Assembly (NCBI GenBank): GCA_034406715.1
Contig: CP137868.1
Coordinates: forward strand, 1,054,001 to 1,118,000
DNA from: Rhodotorula mucilaginosa
Taxonomy: Eukaryota; Basidiomycota; Microbotryomycetes; Sporidiobolales; Sporidiobolaceae
Reading direction: 5' to 3'
Length of the DNA: 64,000 nucleotides
Part shown: piece by piece, positions 53,805-64,000 of the stretch
Position numbering within the stretch: position 1 is the stretch's first letter
How the letters are laid out: the number at the start of each line of letters is the position of its first letter
Notes under the pieces: model-generated
What the model saw: the letters and a program-made list of their open reading frames with translations, nothing else
Told to the model about the DNA's origin: nothing
Database searches by the model: none
Program-made: the position numbers and the translations under genes

Positions 53805-55827
53805 TCAGCGGACAGAGATTCCAGTCTTGCCCTTGCGGCCGATCCCGTCGTTCTCGTCGACGTCCTTGCCGGTGAGCATGCGCGCCGAGCTGCCCGACGA
53901 CATGGCCTTCTTGCCCATGTCAAACACCTTCCAGAACTTGAGGTCCTCGTCGCTACTCGCCGTCGCGACCGTCATGCCGTCCGGACTGACGCACGAATGC
54001 AAGATCCGAGCCTGGTGCGCGTGCGGGATCTCGGCAATCTTGCCGAGCGAAGGGTACGACCACAGGGCGATGTGGTGATCGGGCACGCCGTGGGTCGAGA
54101 GGAGTTCTTTCCCGTGCGGGTTCCACGCGAGCGAGGTGACTTGCGAAGTCGTGACGAGGCTGTTGAGCCGCGCCGATTGCGTTGTGTTCCAGAAGTGGAT
54201 CGTGCGGTCGGATGAGCCACCGCCCGACGCCAGCAGGGATGAGTTCCACGGGCACCAAGCCAAGGCCTGATGAAAGAGTCATAATCAGATCCGGGCTGGT
54301 TCGGTAGCGGTGAGACCGAAAGCTCGGAGGTGAGGTCACTCACCTTGACCGCGGCGGTGTGGTTCGTCTTGCTCATCTTGGGAGCATTCATCATCCGCCC
54401 GTCCCAAACGTTCACGACGTTGTCGTTACCGCCCGAAGCCAAAAGCTGCCCGTGAAAGAATCGTCAGTCCAAGCTGTAGACAGACGGCGTGCAAACGCAG
54501 CCGAAGGACGAATCGAATTGCGTACCCCCTGCCCGCCGCCGGACAACCCGCCTGCAACTTCTGGTCGCCACTCGAGACCGCACACTTCCCCGCGGTGTCC
54601 CCGCATCTGCGCAACACAGTGCTGAGCGACGCGGACGTCCGAGTTCCAGATCTCGCCGCTCCTGCAGCCGCTCGCGAGGATTGCGCCGGACCAGCTCAGA
54701 CTCGGGACGCGACTCGGGTGGCCCGACATGGTCCGGACGAGCTGGCCCGCCGTGACGTCGTAGACTTGAATTGGACCGGACGCGAGTCCGACGGCGAGGT
54801 GAGACCCATCTTCGGTGAACTTGACGCTGCAGATGTACTCGTCGCCTTCGAGCAGGACGCTCGAATCGCTGTTGCCGACTTGACACAGCTCGGTCACGGT
54901 CCCGGTCTGGGCGTTCCAGACGTAGACGACTTCTGCGAGCGCGATCGCGAGCAGGTTGGTCGTCGACCAGTCGAGCAGGTTGAGGTAGTAGTCGTCTAGC
55001 ATGCCGGGGGCGTCGAGGACGCGGTCCGGCTGAGTCGGGATCCTCCGCCTCGAGGCGGCACTCGCTGCCGAAGACGCCGAAGCCGCGGAACCTTTGTTGG
55101 GGAGCCGCGCGTACTGGGACAAGAGCGAGTTGTGCTCGGTTTGAGGAAGTGGGGGTTCGGCGAAGAAGGAGAGGATGCGCTGCTCTTGGTTGATCCCCAG
55201 CGAGCGGGACAGGTCGGCGGTGTGTTGTGCGTCTTCGGCGGTCTGCGAAGTGGGCTCGGGGCCAGACGACGAGGTCGGCAAGAGGATCGGACCGGTGTGT
55301 TCGCCGTTGCCAGTCTGACGGGACGGGATGTAGCGATCCAGCTGGCGGTCAGAAAACGCTTGGTCAGCTCGAGGGCTACTGTTTTGATTGATGAATTCGG
55401 AATCTGCACGCACGTTCTTGGACTTTTTCGACGGACTCCGTTTCGAGTCGCCCGCGAGGATACTCGGGTCGCGGTCATGGTTCGCGACGCCCGACCTGCC
55501 GATCCCGCCTCCGGCTGCGAGGTTGCCTCCACTCCCACTCTGTTTTACGGGGCTGGACCTGCGACTCGAGACATCGTACGTGCCCGTGAGGTTGCCAGTG
55601 TGGTCGTCGCCGCCTGCACCTCCTGCAGTTCTCGACCGCGACTTTGGCGGACTGGCACTTCCCTTCCGCCGGGTGGTTTGGGCGACTGCGTTAGGTGCAA
55701 AGATCGACTTGGGCGCAGTCAGTACTCCCTTTGCGGGTTGCGGTCGACTGGGAGAAGCCGTGTTGAGTGATAGCGAAGCGAGCGGCAGCCCTTCGACGCC
55801 CGCCGCACGCCGTTTCGTCGTGGCCAT
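53805..55827 (-). CDS. CDC20: CDC20-type WD40 activator of the anaphase-promoting complex
   Basis: Mitotic APC/C co-activator. Start ATG 55825-55827 (MATTKRRAAGVEGLPL); an upstream in-frame start would add ~48 residues and is less likely. N-terminal disordered region with PSRPQ and SKRSPSKKSKN basic patches, then the C-box LDRYIPSRQ after an intron. The propeller begins IPTQPDRVLDAPGMLDDYYL, matching Cdc20 rather than Cdh1 (KVLDAP.LQDDFY). Blades: NLLDWSTTNLLAIALAEVVY, WNAQTGTVTEL, SVKFTEDGSHLAVGL, IWNSDVRVAQHCVAQM, GHRGEVCGLEWR, LLASGGNDNVVNVWD, WCPWNSSLLASGGGSSDR, TIHFWN, LWSYPSLGKIAEIP and FWKVFD. The protein ends ISVR, a variant of the usual terminal Ile-Arg. About 560 residues. Confidence 0.9.
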
Positions 55828-57295
55828 CGTGATCGTAGGGCGAGTTCGGCTGATGAGAGTTCTGTGCTCAGACTGGGCGTTCCTTGGTCCCCGCGTCTGG
55901 ATGACGGACGAGGACGAGCAGGCGAGTCGAAACGAGAATGAGAAAGCCGCCAAATGAGCATTTGTATTCAAGGATTACAACTCGTTTGTCTTCAGCCCCG
56001 CAACTCCTCTCTGCGCCGTCTCCCATGCAGGCTACGCATCGTGGAGAGCATCTCGAGTGCATGCTGAGCCATTTGCAGGCTTCCCGAGCTCCTCGCTACG
56101 CTTGCTCGCCCTCGCTCCGAGAGGATGTCGCTGTTCTCCTCTGCACTGCCTCACAACCGCCGACCGCCGACCACCGGCGACGCAGTCCTCCAGAGGCACA
56201 CTTGCTACTGCTGGAGGCGATTCGGATCCCGACGAGGCAGCTCAATACGGTGAAAGAGTTAGCCGGCTCCGTCTCCGGCTTGTCGGCGTCAAAGGCTGCG
56301 ACAGCGGCACCCCGCGGCGTCGAGATCTGAGAGGTGGACCAATCGACCGCCGTACATACGCGCACTGAGATCGGCGACCCGACCGTGCATTAAGCATGCA
56401 GATTCGACGCAGCCAGGGCGTCCGATCTGCTGCTGCTCCGGCTGTGCGAATCGCCCACAAACGGAGAGTGTCGACCCCGAAACTGCCTGACGGAGGCGTA
56501 TAGCATGCTCGGCCGCCTTCCACAGACGCTTCAACACGTTTTCAGTTACGCATTTGTCCGTCCAAGCAGCGCCATGGTCGGCAGCTGGGCTCGCCGACCT
56601 TCAGTCGCAAGCACGAAGCGACATTTCCATGTTCGCTTCTCCGCCCTGGAGCGAGCTCTACGGGCCGGCGAGGGGGCGGTTCGAAAGTGCTTGCGCACAG
56701 CGACCGCGCAGCAGTCACGACGGCCGAAAGTGGTCCTCGCACCGGCGGCTTCGGCGGACCGCCCTCGTCTCCAGGCGGGCAGGAGGTCCGCCCCGAAAGC
56801 TCATCGTCTGAGGCTCTGCAGGTTCCATGCCCGCCACCTTCTGCGAACCAAAGCGATAGCGTTCCGCCGAGCGCAACTGAGCGTTCTCGCCTTCTCGCCG
56901 CCGCGTCGTTGGCTCCTCACCAAACCTCAAATTCGTCGGCCTCACAACTTGACAAGCTGATTCTCCGTCTTTGCGCGAGAGATGTACTTGCTGGAGGTAC
57001 TGCTCGCCCTGTACCGCCATGGTCTACATGTGTAAGGGCAACCGAGACGCTGTAGACGAACTTTTTTCCATCGATCTGCGATTCTGCTAGCAATCGAATT
57101 ATTCGCAAATGGCTGTGTTTGCTTCCCCTTGTTGTGAACGCCTAGTAAGGAGGCGTATAGCACCATAGAGCTCTGTCTACATATATGCTGGAAATCGAGT
57201 TTCGATCAAACGTTCTCCCCACCTTTTCGCCCTTCGCTCCTTTTCTGCTCCCTCAACGCCGACCACGACTGTAGCGACAAATTCGCCCGAGAGGA
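55828..57295 (+). other. 1.47-kb stretch without a confident gene; possible fast-evolving gene on the plus strand
   Basis: Lies between the CDC20 start and the caprin-like start. Plus-strand segments look partly protein-like: LLLLEAIRIPTRQLNTVKEL near 56205-56265, ASDLLLLRLCESPTNGE near 56420-56470, SMFASPPWSELYGPARG near 56625-56675, and a Pro/Ser-rich frame at 56740-57030. They lie in different frames, and I could not join them with convincing splice sites. Part of the region must be promoter for the two flanking genes. It could be an unannotated orphan, a decayed gene or chance open frames. Confidence 0.3.
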
Positions 57296-59486
57296 ATGGC
57301 CTCGTCAGACGTGCCTTCGGCTACCCCGCCCGCTCCCGCCTCGGCTGTGAGCGAGGGAACGACGACAGCGCCTGCTCGCCGTCTCATCCCAGGTCTCTCG
57401 CCCGCTCTCGTCCCGCCCGCGAGCCAGCCAAAGCAGCGCAAGCGGGCACCCAAGAAGCAGACTGCTGCCTCGCCCGCGGGTGTCGACACGCCCAATCCCG
57501 ACGTGCCCATCCCGCTCGAGGCAAAGTCACCGAACGATCATGACGCAGACGCCGAAAGGGACGACGACGCCCTCCTCGCCCAGCAAGAGTCCAAGCCGAC
57601 TGCCTCGGACGTGGTTCAAAAACGACTCCGCGCGACGACCAAGAAGGTGCAGCGGATCGAGGGCTACGAGGCGAGCACCGTCGCTCTCAACCCGGACCAG
57701 CAGCGCGCCGTCCAGGGCAAGCCCGCCCTCCAAGCTGTCGTCCGTGAATTGTCCGAGCTGCTCGCTCTCTTGAAGGCCGACGAGGCAGAGGACGAGGCGC
57801 GCCAGCAGCGCGTCAAGGCCGCGTACGAGAAGAAGCAGGCGCGCGCCGTCGACGCTGCCGTCAAAATTGCCCAGGTGCGCTGGGCTGCCAAAGTCTCTGT
57901 CAACACGAACTGAGTGCAGCACATCCTGATCTCTGTCGTGCTTCGTTGTCTTGGTCACTGTGCAGGAGGCCGCCCAGTCGAAACTCGTCTTCCTCTTCCA
58001 GTTCTTGCACCTGCACTCGCTCGTCAACCCGCAGCAGCAGATGATGATGGGCGGTTTCGCGCCGGCCGCCGAGCTCCCCGCCATCCTCGAGTCGGCCACC
58101 TCGCAAGAGATCGCCGCCGTGCGATACCTCGCCGACGCGTTTGCCAACGGCCCCTTGCTCGGCGGAGGAGACGACGCCACGGAGAAGCTTGCGCACCTCT
58201 ACGAGGGAACGAAAGATGAAGTCCTTCCCGGCCAGGGTGTACCGTACGAGCGCATCCGCTACCTCGTCCACGGTCTGACCGCGCCTCCCGCCTCGTCGTC
58301 GGCGTCGAACACTCAGACCGAGGGGCCAGAGGCCACCCAGACTGCCCCGTCGTCTGCATTCGGCGTCGGTATCAACATCGGAGGACCGGGCGACGACATC
58401 GGAGCGAGTGCGAGCGTCCCGGGTACCCCGGGTGCAGACAGTCTCGAGGACGATGAGCGCGACCGCGCCGATCAGCCGGCCGGTCCCGCCGACTCGGTCG
58501 TCGCCTTGGTCGACGGAGCCCTCGAGCCGGAACCGCACCCCGTCCTTCCGCGGTCTCAGCCTCAGAGCGGTATGCCGGTCATGAGCTTCATGCAGCCTTC
58601 GGAGGTTGATGCTGCCGCTGCCGCTGCCGCCGCCGCTGCCGCTGCCTCCGGTCCCATGCAAGGTGCAGGATCTGGCATGCGGATCGACCTCTCGGGCGCT
58701 CAGGCTTCGACGCAGACGCAGGGTCACTCCCCTCTCGGCGGTAATGGTAACGGTCCCACGTCCGAGACTCCGCGTGCCGAGGAAAAAGTCCAGAACTGGG
58801 CGCACGAGCTCCCGCAGGACGGACAACTTCCTCCGCCGGAAGAGACGCCGACTCCGCTCATGACTCCGACCCTCGCCGCTGCGCCCGCGCCGACTCAGGC
58901 GCACGTCAACGGTCAGACCGCGCAGCAAGAGGTGCCGAAGCTCGACTGGGCGGCGGACGAAGACGATGCCGGTGGCCTTCCGCACTTGCCGGAGCTCGCG
59001 CCCGCCGTGCCCCTCGTCGCTCCCACCAACGGCACCGCTCCTCGTCAGCAACAATTGCAGCAACAGCAAGCCGGTACCCCTACCTCCTCGTCGGATGGAT
59101 TCCAGCCGGCTCGTCCGTCTCGGCGCGGATCGGAGCGCGGAGGACGCGGCGGTGGGGCATCGTTCGAAGGCGGTCGCGGTGGTGGACGCGGCATGAGCTC
59201 GAGGGGCTCGTTCCGCGGTGGTCGTGGTGGCAGGAGGCCAGAAGGAGGAGGTCCGAACGCGTCCAACGGTCCTCGAGGTGGCAACGAGCCGTCGCCCGGT
59301 CACGCCGCCGGTGGTGGCGAGAGGCCGCCTCGCGCTGAGCGGACCGGCAGCGGCGACAACGTCGAGCGTCGCGAGAGTTTCCGTGGTGGACGTGGCGGAG
59401 GTGGACGCGGTCGGGGTGGCGAAGGAAGGGGAGGTCGCGGTCGCGGCTCGTACCAGATGCCGGTCGTCAAGGATGCGACGGCCTAA
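57296..59486 (+). CDS. Caprin-like RNA-binding protein with RGG-rich C-terminus
   Basis: Predicted RNA-granule/translation factor, 699 residues from two exons (57296-57874, 57966-59486). Residues ~95-270 resemble the caprin-1 homology/dimerisation region: KKVQRIEGYEAS, ALNPDQQRAVQGKPALQAVV, a charged coiled coil (LKADEAEDEARQQRVKAAYE), KLVFLFQFLHLHSLVNP and VRYLADAFANGPLLGG. A long Pro/Ala/Gln-rich disordered region follows, with an 8-Ala-type run (about 58610-58645) and a short KLDWAADEDDAGGLP motif. The C-terminal ~120 residues are dense in RGG/GRG (RGGRGGGASFEGGRGGGRG), an RNA-binding and arginine-methylation box. Upstream AT-rich element TACATATATGC near 57178. Family assignment is by pattern, not alignment. 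Confidence 0.75.
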
Positions 59487-59761
59487 TCGTCTGCTTTCTC
59501 CACTTGATTCTCTCTTTCTCCCCTTCCTCTCGGTCATGTAGCTTTCTTGCACCATACCCTTACGTCGGAGCATCGCCCCTTTCTACTCGCAACCTTTTGC
59601 GATACCTTTCCGACTGTGCATCTCTCCCTTTTCCATCCGACCTGTGCATCTCTCTTCGGCCTCTCTTCTTCCCCTCCCCTAAAAGTAGGACTCTCGCTTG
59701 CAAATATCTACTTGACTATCCGCTTTCGTTGCATTGTTTCGGTGCATTGCCACGACCCGAG

Positions 59762-60439
59762 CTACTTGGGAGCTACTGCTTCTGACCACATTTCCTGCCC
59801 CGCGTCCTCCTCGAGTTGCACGGCTTCCGTCGTGCGCGATGACCTGGGCTTCTTCTTGCTCTTTGCTTGAGCTGGAACGCCTGCGCTTGTGTCGCCCTTG
59901 CTGCGCCTCAGGAAAGCCTTTGCTCGTCGCGCAGCTCGCTGGGCACGAGAGAAGTGCGGGTCGCGCATGCCTTCCGCCTCGTTTTCTTGACCAGGAGTAG
60001 AAACGTAAGACGGCGGACGCGAGTCAGAGCGCGACCAGCCTGGCGAATCATTGGTCAGAAAGGACGGTGTCGTGAGAAAGGGTGACCTTGGACCTGAACA
60101 AACGACTCACCGGCACGGCTTGGACCGTCAAGCGCGAACCATCCGTTCATGTATTGCCTGCGGTATGCAAGGTCAGTCTCGGCACAAACAGCGGAGCGAA
60201 AACGAAAACGAAAACGAAGCCCATGCTTACGCAGTTCCATTCGGACCTGGCTGCGCGCGAGGCAACCAGGCGGAGCTGTTGAGCGGCGACGCAGGAATGT
60301 CCGTCTCGGAGCCGTTTGTCACGCACTTGCCTTTGCGTACTCGACGGTAGCCGTAGCGTGCAGTGGCGAGGCACGACGCGAAGAGGATGACGCCGGATAT
60401 GACTGACAACGAAATCACCAAGATGGTCCAGTCCTCCAT
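59762..60439 (-). CDS. Small single-pass membrane protein with basic cytosolic tail
   Basis: Unrecognised family. ATG 60437-60439 (MEDWTILVISLSVISGVILF) starts almost directly with a membrane helix ending in CLATARYGYRRVRKGK, so the C-terminus should be cytosolic. Exon 1 ends NGT-A, exon 2 gives QYMNGWFALDGPSRAG, exon 3 WSRSDSRPPSYVSTPGQENE, then a Lys/Arg-rich end (RAQRAARRAKAFLRRSKGD, KSKKKPRSS). About 185 residues, TAG 59762-59764. PPSYVSTP resembles a PPxY motif that could recruit a WW-domain ubiquitin ligase (Rsp5), as in many small fungal membrane adaptors; this is inference. The intron at 60171-60234 contains a GAAAAC hexamer repeat (about 60208-60226). A second, in-frame non-ATG extension upstream is not used. 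Confidence 0.6.
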
Positions 60440-60815
60440 GGCGTTTCGAGACGCGACGGACGAAGCTTGCGGCTGCCTCAAAGAGTCCCCAGGCACAAAT
60501 ATCGTGCACAGAGGAGGCCGAGGGAAGAGCAACGTGTGGTATGCTTCGGAAGGGAAAGGTTCCGGACAAGCCGAGGAGGCGGCCTGAGCGTGCAGCGCAG
60601 TGAGCTGGCTGGCCGATCGGTCCCCGCGCGCCTATATACAGCGGTCGGGGGAAATAGACACTTATTCCTGCTTAAAGCGAGAAGTGAGTCTCACTATACG
60701 CCCCACTGCCTCGCTCTCCAAGCTCAGTTCAGGGTGACCTTCTTGATACGTCCTCTTTTCTCGTCCGAGTCTAAGGTTTCTACACGTATAGGGTCTTTAT
60801 TTTTTCTCGGTTCGT
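60440..60815 (-). promoter_or_regulatory. Promoter region of the small membrane protein gene
   Basis: 376 bases between this gene's start and the RhoGEF stop (both minus). Contains TATATA at 60633-60638, about 195 bases upstream of the ATG, in a GC-rich surround; a plausible TATA box. The rest is RhoGEF 3' sequence. Confidence 0.45.
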
Positions 60816-63800
60816 TCAAGCCAGTCCATGTCTCCGCGCCCGCATGTCCGCCTTGACTCGCCGAACCCGCGAGATCCAGTAATCCGTTCCGAGCGAAGGC
60901 GCCGTTTCTGGCGGGTCGATGCCACTCTGGGCGTTCCCGAGGGCGGCGTAGAGGTTACCAAAGGTCGCTAGATCCACGTCCGGCATGACCGTAGCAGCAG
61001 AGTTGGTCGACGCCGAAAGTTTGGACGAGAAGCTCGTCATGGTTGAGGAGCGCGAGAACGTAGACGAGGCCGAGCTGGGACGGCCCGACTTGGGTTTGAG
61101 CCGCAACGGCGGGACGACGTAGAAGGACGCGCGGTGGGTCGGTCCCTGGGATCTTGACGACCAAGAGTCTACGTTGATCTCGAGCAAGTTGTCGTAGTCT
61201 GTCCCGGCGCGGAGGGGCGCAGTCAGCGATAATTTCTTCGGTACTTCTCGTTGCGCGGCGCTCACCTGTTTTATTCGACATATCCTCGAAACCTCGGAGC
61301 CGGGCGACGCCGACGTGATCCAGCACTCGACGATGGAGAGCGGGAAGCGCGCGGTCCGACTTTGTAAGCCGTCCCGGGTCGTCACGCCTGGCCAAGATCA
61401 CCACGTCGGAAAAGACCCAGACGTGCAGCGACGACTCTTTGGCTCTCAAGCGGAGTTTGGAAGTTGGCGGAAGCGAAGGTGACTGAGAGGGCAAAGGCAG
61501 CACGGCGGACGCGGGGGAAGACACGAGCGAATTGCGCTTGCTAGTGCCCGGAGGCGTGGCTGCCGGCGGGGCGCGCAAGGATTTGATTTTCGCCTTCGGC
61601 GACTCGGGTGAACCCGGAGGGGTTGTGCCGACGCTAGACGACTGCGATGCAGAGGTCTGTGTCGTTGCTCCGACGCTGGCGTTCGAATCTGACGCGGTCG
61701 AGACCGAGCACGAAGCTGACGACGCGGTCGTGCTGGCGTTCGAGTCTGACGCGGTCGAGACGGGGCGTGCCTTCGTTGTGACGACGGCACGATCGCTCGT
61801 GCGGCGAGGGACTGCTGCCGGTCTCGGAGGGGCCGCCAACGTGCTGCTAATGTACGTCTCTGAGGGTGCACGTGCTCGAAGAGAGTGTCGAGGACCAGCG
61901 GAGGAACTGTGCAGCAGATCGAGCGCCGCTCGCTCGCGATCGCCGACATGCAGGTGCCGGACAGTGCCCTCGAAGATTAATGTCCGACTGCGCTCGGCGA
62001 GTTTAAAGTCGTCCGGCAAGCCGACGAGGCTGCCTTCGAGCACCTTCATGGCCTCGTACTCTTCCTCGCGCATCTTGACGTCCTGCAGCGCGCGAATCAT
62101 TTCGTCCATCTCGTCGGAGAGATCCGAAGTCGCCGCGTAGTCGGGATGAGAGGGACCGGTCACGTCCGAAAGACGCTGTGGGAAGAGCAACCAGATCAGT
62201 TTCGGAATTCCCCAGGACCGAGGAAACCTCCGAATGCACTCACAGCGAAGAAGAGCGGATACTTCATGAGGCGCTGTATCGGCTTGAGGAGGAAGCTGCA
62301 CAAGGACATCCCGCCGGCTCCCGGTCGGAGCGCGTGCTCGCGCAGGAATGTGGCGAAAGGGCTCGTTCCCGCGGCGATTTCGAGATCGAGCACTGCGGTC
62401 ACCGCTTCGAATCGCAGCAGGTACGCTTGGTACACCTCAAACTCGGAGACGTACGGCGCGAACAGGTCCGCGAAATGCATCACGAGGCGGCCGGCGTTCT
62501 GCGTGTCGGCCGCGACAGCGAGGGTACTCGAAAGACGAGAGTGCAGGTCCAAGATCCCTTCGAGGCGGGAGAAAAGCCGCGCGACGGATCGAGGGACTCC
62601 TTCAATCCTGCCCGCTCGAATGGACTGCCCATAGATGTCGACGACGGCGCGCATTGATTCGACGAAGGCTCGCTCGGTTTCGATAATCTCAAAGACGATC
62701 TCTTGCCGGTGCATTTCGTCATGACCGTGTTGCAGGGTCAGGTAAACGATGGCGTCGTTGTCGAGCAGAGATTTCCATGTCCGAGCGGTCTCGAGAGGCT
62801 GGTGGTCGACGTAGCTCTGGCAAATGGGCGAGACGGACCGCAACGAGGGCGAGTGCGTCGGCAGAGGCTGCGGCGATTCCGATCTCGCTTGCCACCTCCC
62901 GGATGGGAAAGTCGTCAAAGACAAGGTTGGTGTGAGCCTATACGCGGCGGGGGTCTCCGTCCCGCGTAGGTGGGTGACCGGGCTCCTCGGTTGCATCGGC
63001 GAAGAGCCACCTTTCGGCTGCTGTTCCGGTTTTGACCGTCCGAACAGGCCGCGCTTGAACAAGGTCGAGACGCGATTCCCCTTGCCTTCGGGGCTCGGCG
63101 AGCTGGTCGGGACGGCACTGTGGGAGAAGGAACGCGGTAGCGTCGGTCGAGCCTCCCTCGAGATCGCCGTGGCGGGTTCGCTCCGACTGAACGCCGGCGG
63201 CGAGGGACGCTGACGCCCGCTTGAAGAGGAAGAGTCTTCGTCCACGAGGACGGGCGATTTCGCTGATACATGGAGTCGTCCGCTTGCGGCAGGCGAAGGC
63301 GGAGAGAGCAATGACGGCGTCGCTGGCCTGGACGAGGCGGGTGTTCGCGTTTCGGTCGAGCTGTTTGAGACGACGCGCGAGACACCCGCGACTGGAGACA
63401 GGGAGCTCTGCTGCTCTCGGCTGCGAGGTTTTGACGAGGGCGAGGGAAAAACTGGCGAAGGTCCAAAGGCGGAAGAAACGAGGGGTTTTGGAGACGGATA
63501 GCTCTGCACTAAACCGCTCGAGATCCGCAGAGGCGACGCCGTCGAGGTTGGATAGGGATCACCCGTGTCTGTCGAGGTGTGTTCGGCGGAGTCGGCGCTC
63601 GGCGTCGCCGACGCTGGAGTCGCGCGGGCTCCCTTCGCTTCGGATTCTCCGCCAGTGCTCGCAGGCGAGTCCGAGTATCCTCCGGCATGTACAGCGGTGT
63701 CGATCGAAAGAGTTGGTACGATCTTTTTCTCCCGGAGGTGCGTGTCGGTCAACGGCAGCCAGTCTCGTACGAGGTCGCGAGGCAGAGTCCTCGGAGGAGA

Positions 63801-63857
63801 CGACCTCCGTGCCGGAACGGTCCTCGCTTCGACCGAGCAATCAACTGCAGTCGTCAT
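60816..63857 (-). CDS. Rho guanine-nucleotide exchange factor (DH-PH)
   Basis: Activates Rho-family GTPases at the cell cortex. Start ATG 63855-63857. The first ~330 residues are Ser/Pro-rich and disordered (STDTGDPYPTSTASPLRISS). The DH domain spans residues ~380-560: RQEIVFEIIETERAFVESMR (conserved region 1), SRLEGILDLHSRLSSTLA, YVSEFEVYQAYLLRFEAV, and CSFLLKPIQRLMKYPLFFA (the hallmark LLKPxQRxxKYPL box) joined across an intron to RLSDVTGPSHPDY. A PH-like domain follows (FEGTVRHLHV, then LHVWVFSDVVILA, ending DYDNLLEINVDSW), split by a ~150-residue Ser/Thr-rich insert with a duplicated DSNAS segment. About 965 residues, three exons; stop 60816-60818. No CRIB, SH3 or BAR region seen. Confidence 0.88.
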
Positions 63858-64000
63858 TCTTCAGGTCGGACGCCTCGTCGCGAACGGAAGCGATGGATGG
63901 CGAGGTCGCGCGGGGCCTTTGAACAGCCGTCTTCGGTGTCCGAGAGTGTGCTCCTCCGACGCCGAGTCGAGTTGGATGATGAGAGTCGAGTGCGAATCGG
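63858..64000 (-). promoter_or_regulatory. Upstream sequence of the RhoGEF gene (cut by window edge)
   Basis: 143 bases before the RhoGEF start. The frame stays open for some distance upstream, so a longer N-terminus cannot be excluded. No other feature seen. Confidence 0.3.

Noticed and set aside
57900-59573. A 557-codon open frame on the minus strand
   Set aside because: Antisense to the caprin-like second exon; Arg/Thr-rich low-complexity sequence without motifs, while the plus strand has a coherent domain order and RGG tail.
60440-60532. N-terminal extension of the small membrane protein up to 60532
   Set aside because: The frame is open but the codon at 60532 is TTG; the first ATG is 60437-60439, directly before the helix.
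1-64000. Transposons, retroelements, CRISPR arrays or rRNA
   Set aside because: No reverse transcriptase, integrase or transposase motifs, no long terminal or inverted repeats, and no spaced repeat array were seen on reading both strands.

Overview
The window is nuclear DNA of a GC-rich, intron-dense basidiomycete fungus, most likely a red or white yeast of the Pucciniomycotina (Microbotryomycetes, Rhodotorula/Sporobolomyces-like). Evidence: nearly every gene is split by many introns of about 41-120 bases with GTRNGT donors and a CTRAY branch site close to YAG; intergenic gaps are only 100-600 bases; and the gene set (CAP59-type mannosyltransferase, MNN2-type mannosyltransferase, DUF7918-like and DUF7729-like families) is fungal with a basidiomycete bias. 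I find 29 protein genes (28 whole, one cut by the left edge). I see no tRNA, rRNA, transposon, retroelement or CRISPR array. Gene models were spliced by eye from reading frame, splice-site consensus and family conservation.

Layout. 1-11 kb: end of an unidentified gene; SWD1/RBBP5 (COMPASS) divergent from a GT64-like type II glycosyltransferase; two tandem secreted, probably GPI-anchored cysteine proteins; an MNN2-like (GT71) mannosyltransferase. 11-22 kb: SET9 (H4K20 methyltransferase) and a GTPBP1/2-like GTPase, both on the minus strand, then a dynamin-like GTPase carrying an in-frame TAG. 22-36 kb: a tandem pair of DUF7918-like genes, CUE1-like, mitochondrial holo-ACP synthase, two adjacent four-helix membrane proteins, a small type I membrane protein, 1-Cys peroxiredoxin and AMMECR1. 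36-51 kb: CAP59/CMT1-type mannosyltransferase, membrane-anchored acyl-protein-thioesterase-like hydrolase, BYE1-like PHD/TFIIS-M/SPOC protein, mitochondrial uS4, SNF5/SFH1 and an MFS sugar transporter. 51-64 kb: cytosolic seryl-tRNA synthetase, CDC20, an unresolved 1.5-kb stretch, a caprin-like RGG protein, a small membrane protein and a DH/PH RhoGEF.

Themes. Four genes act on chromatin and transcription (SWD1, SET9, BYE1, SNF5/SFH1). Three type II glycosyltransferases and two mannoprotein-like GPI proteins point to cell wall and capsule building. The most striking thing is splicing: several genes need extremely small coding exons to keep frame and conserved motifs. These are a 2-nt exon conserved in both tandem GPI-protein paralogues, consecutive 5-nt and 12-nt exons that build the peroxiredoxin active site, a 15-nt exon in the MFS transporter, a 23-nt exon in the CAP59 gene and an ATG-only first coding exon in the CUE gene. 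All of these are inferred from sequence and need transcript evidence.
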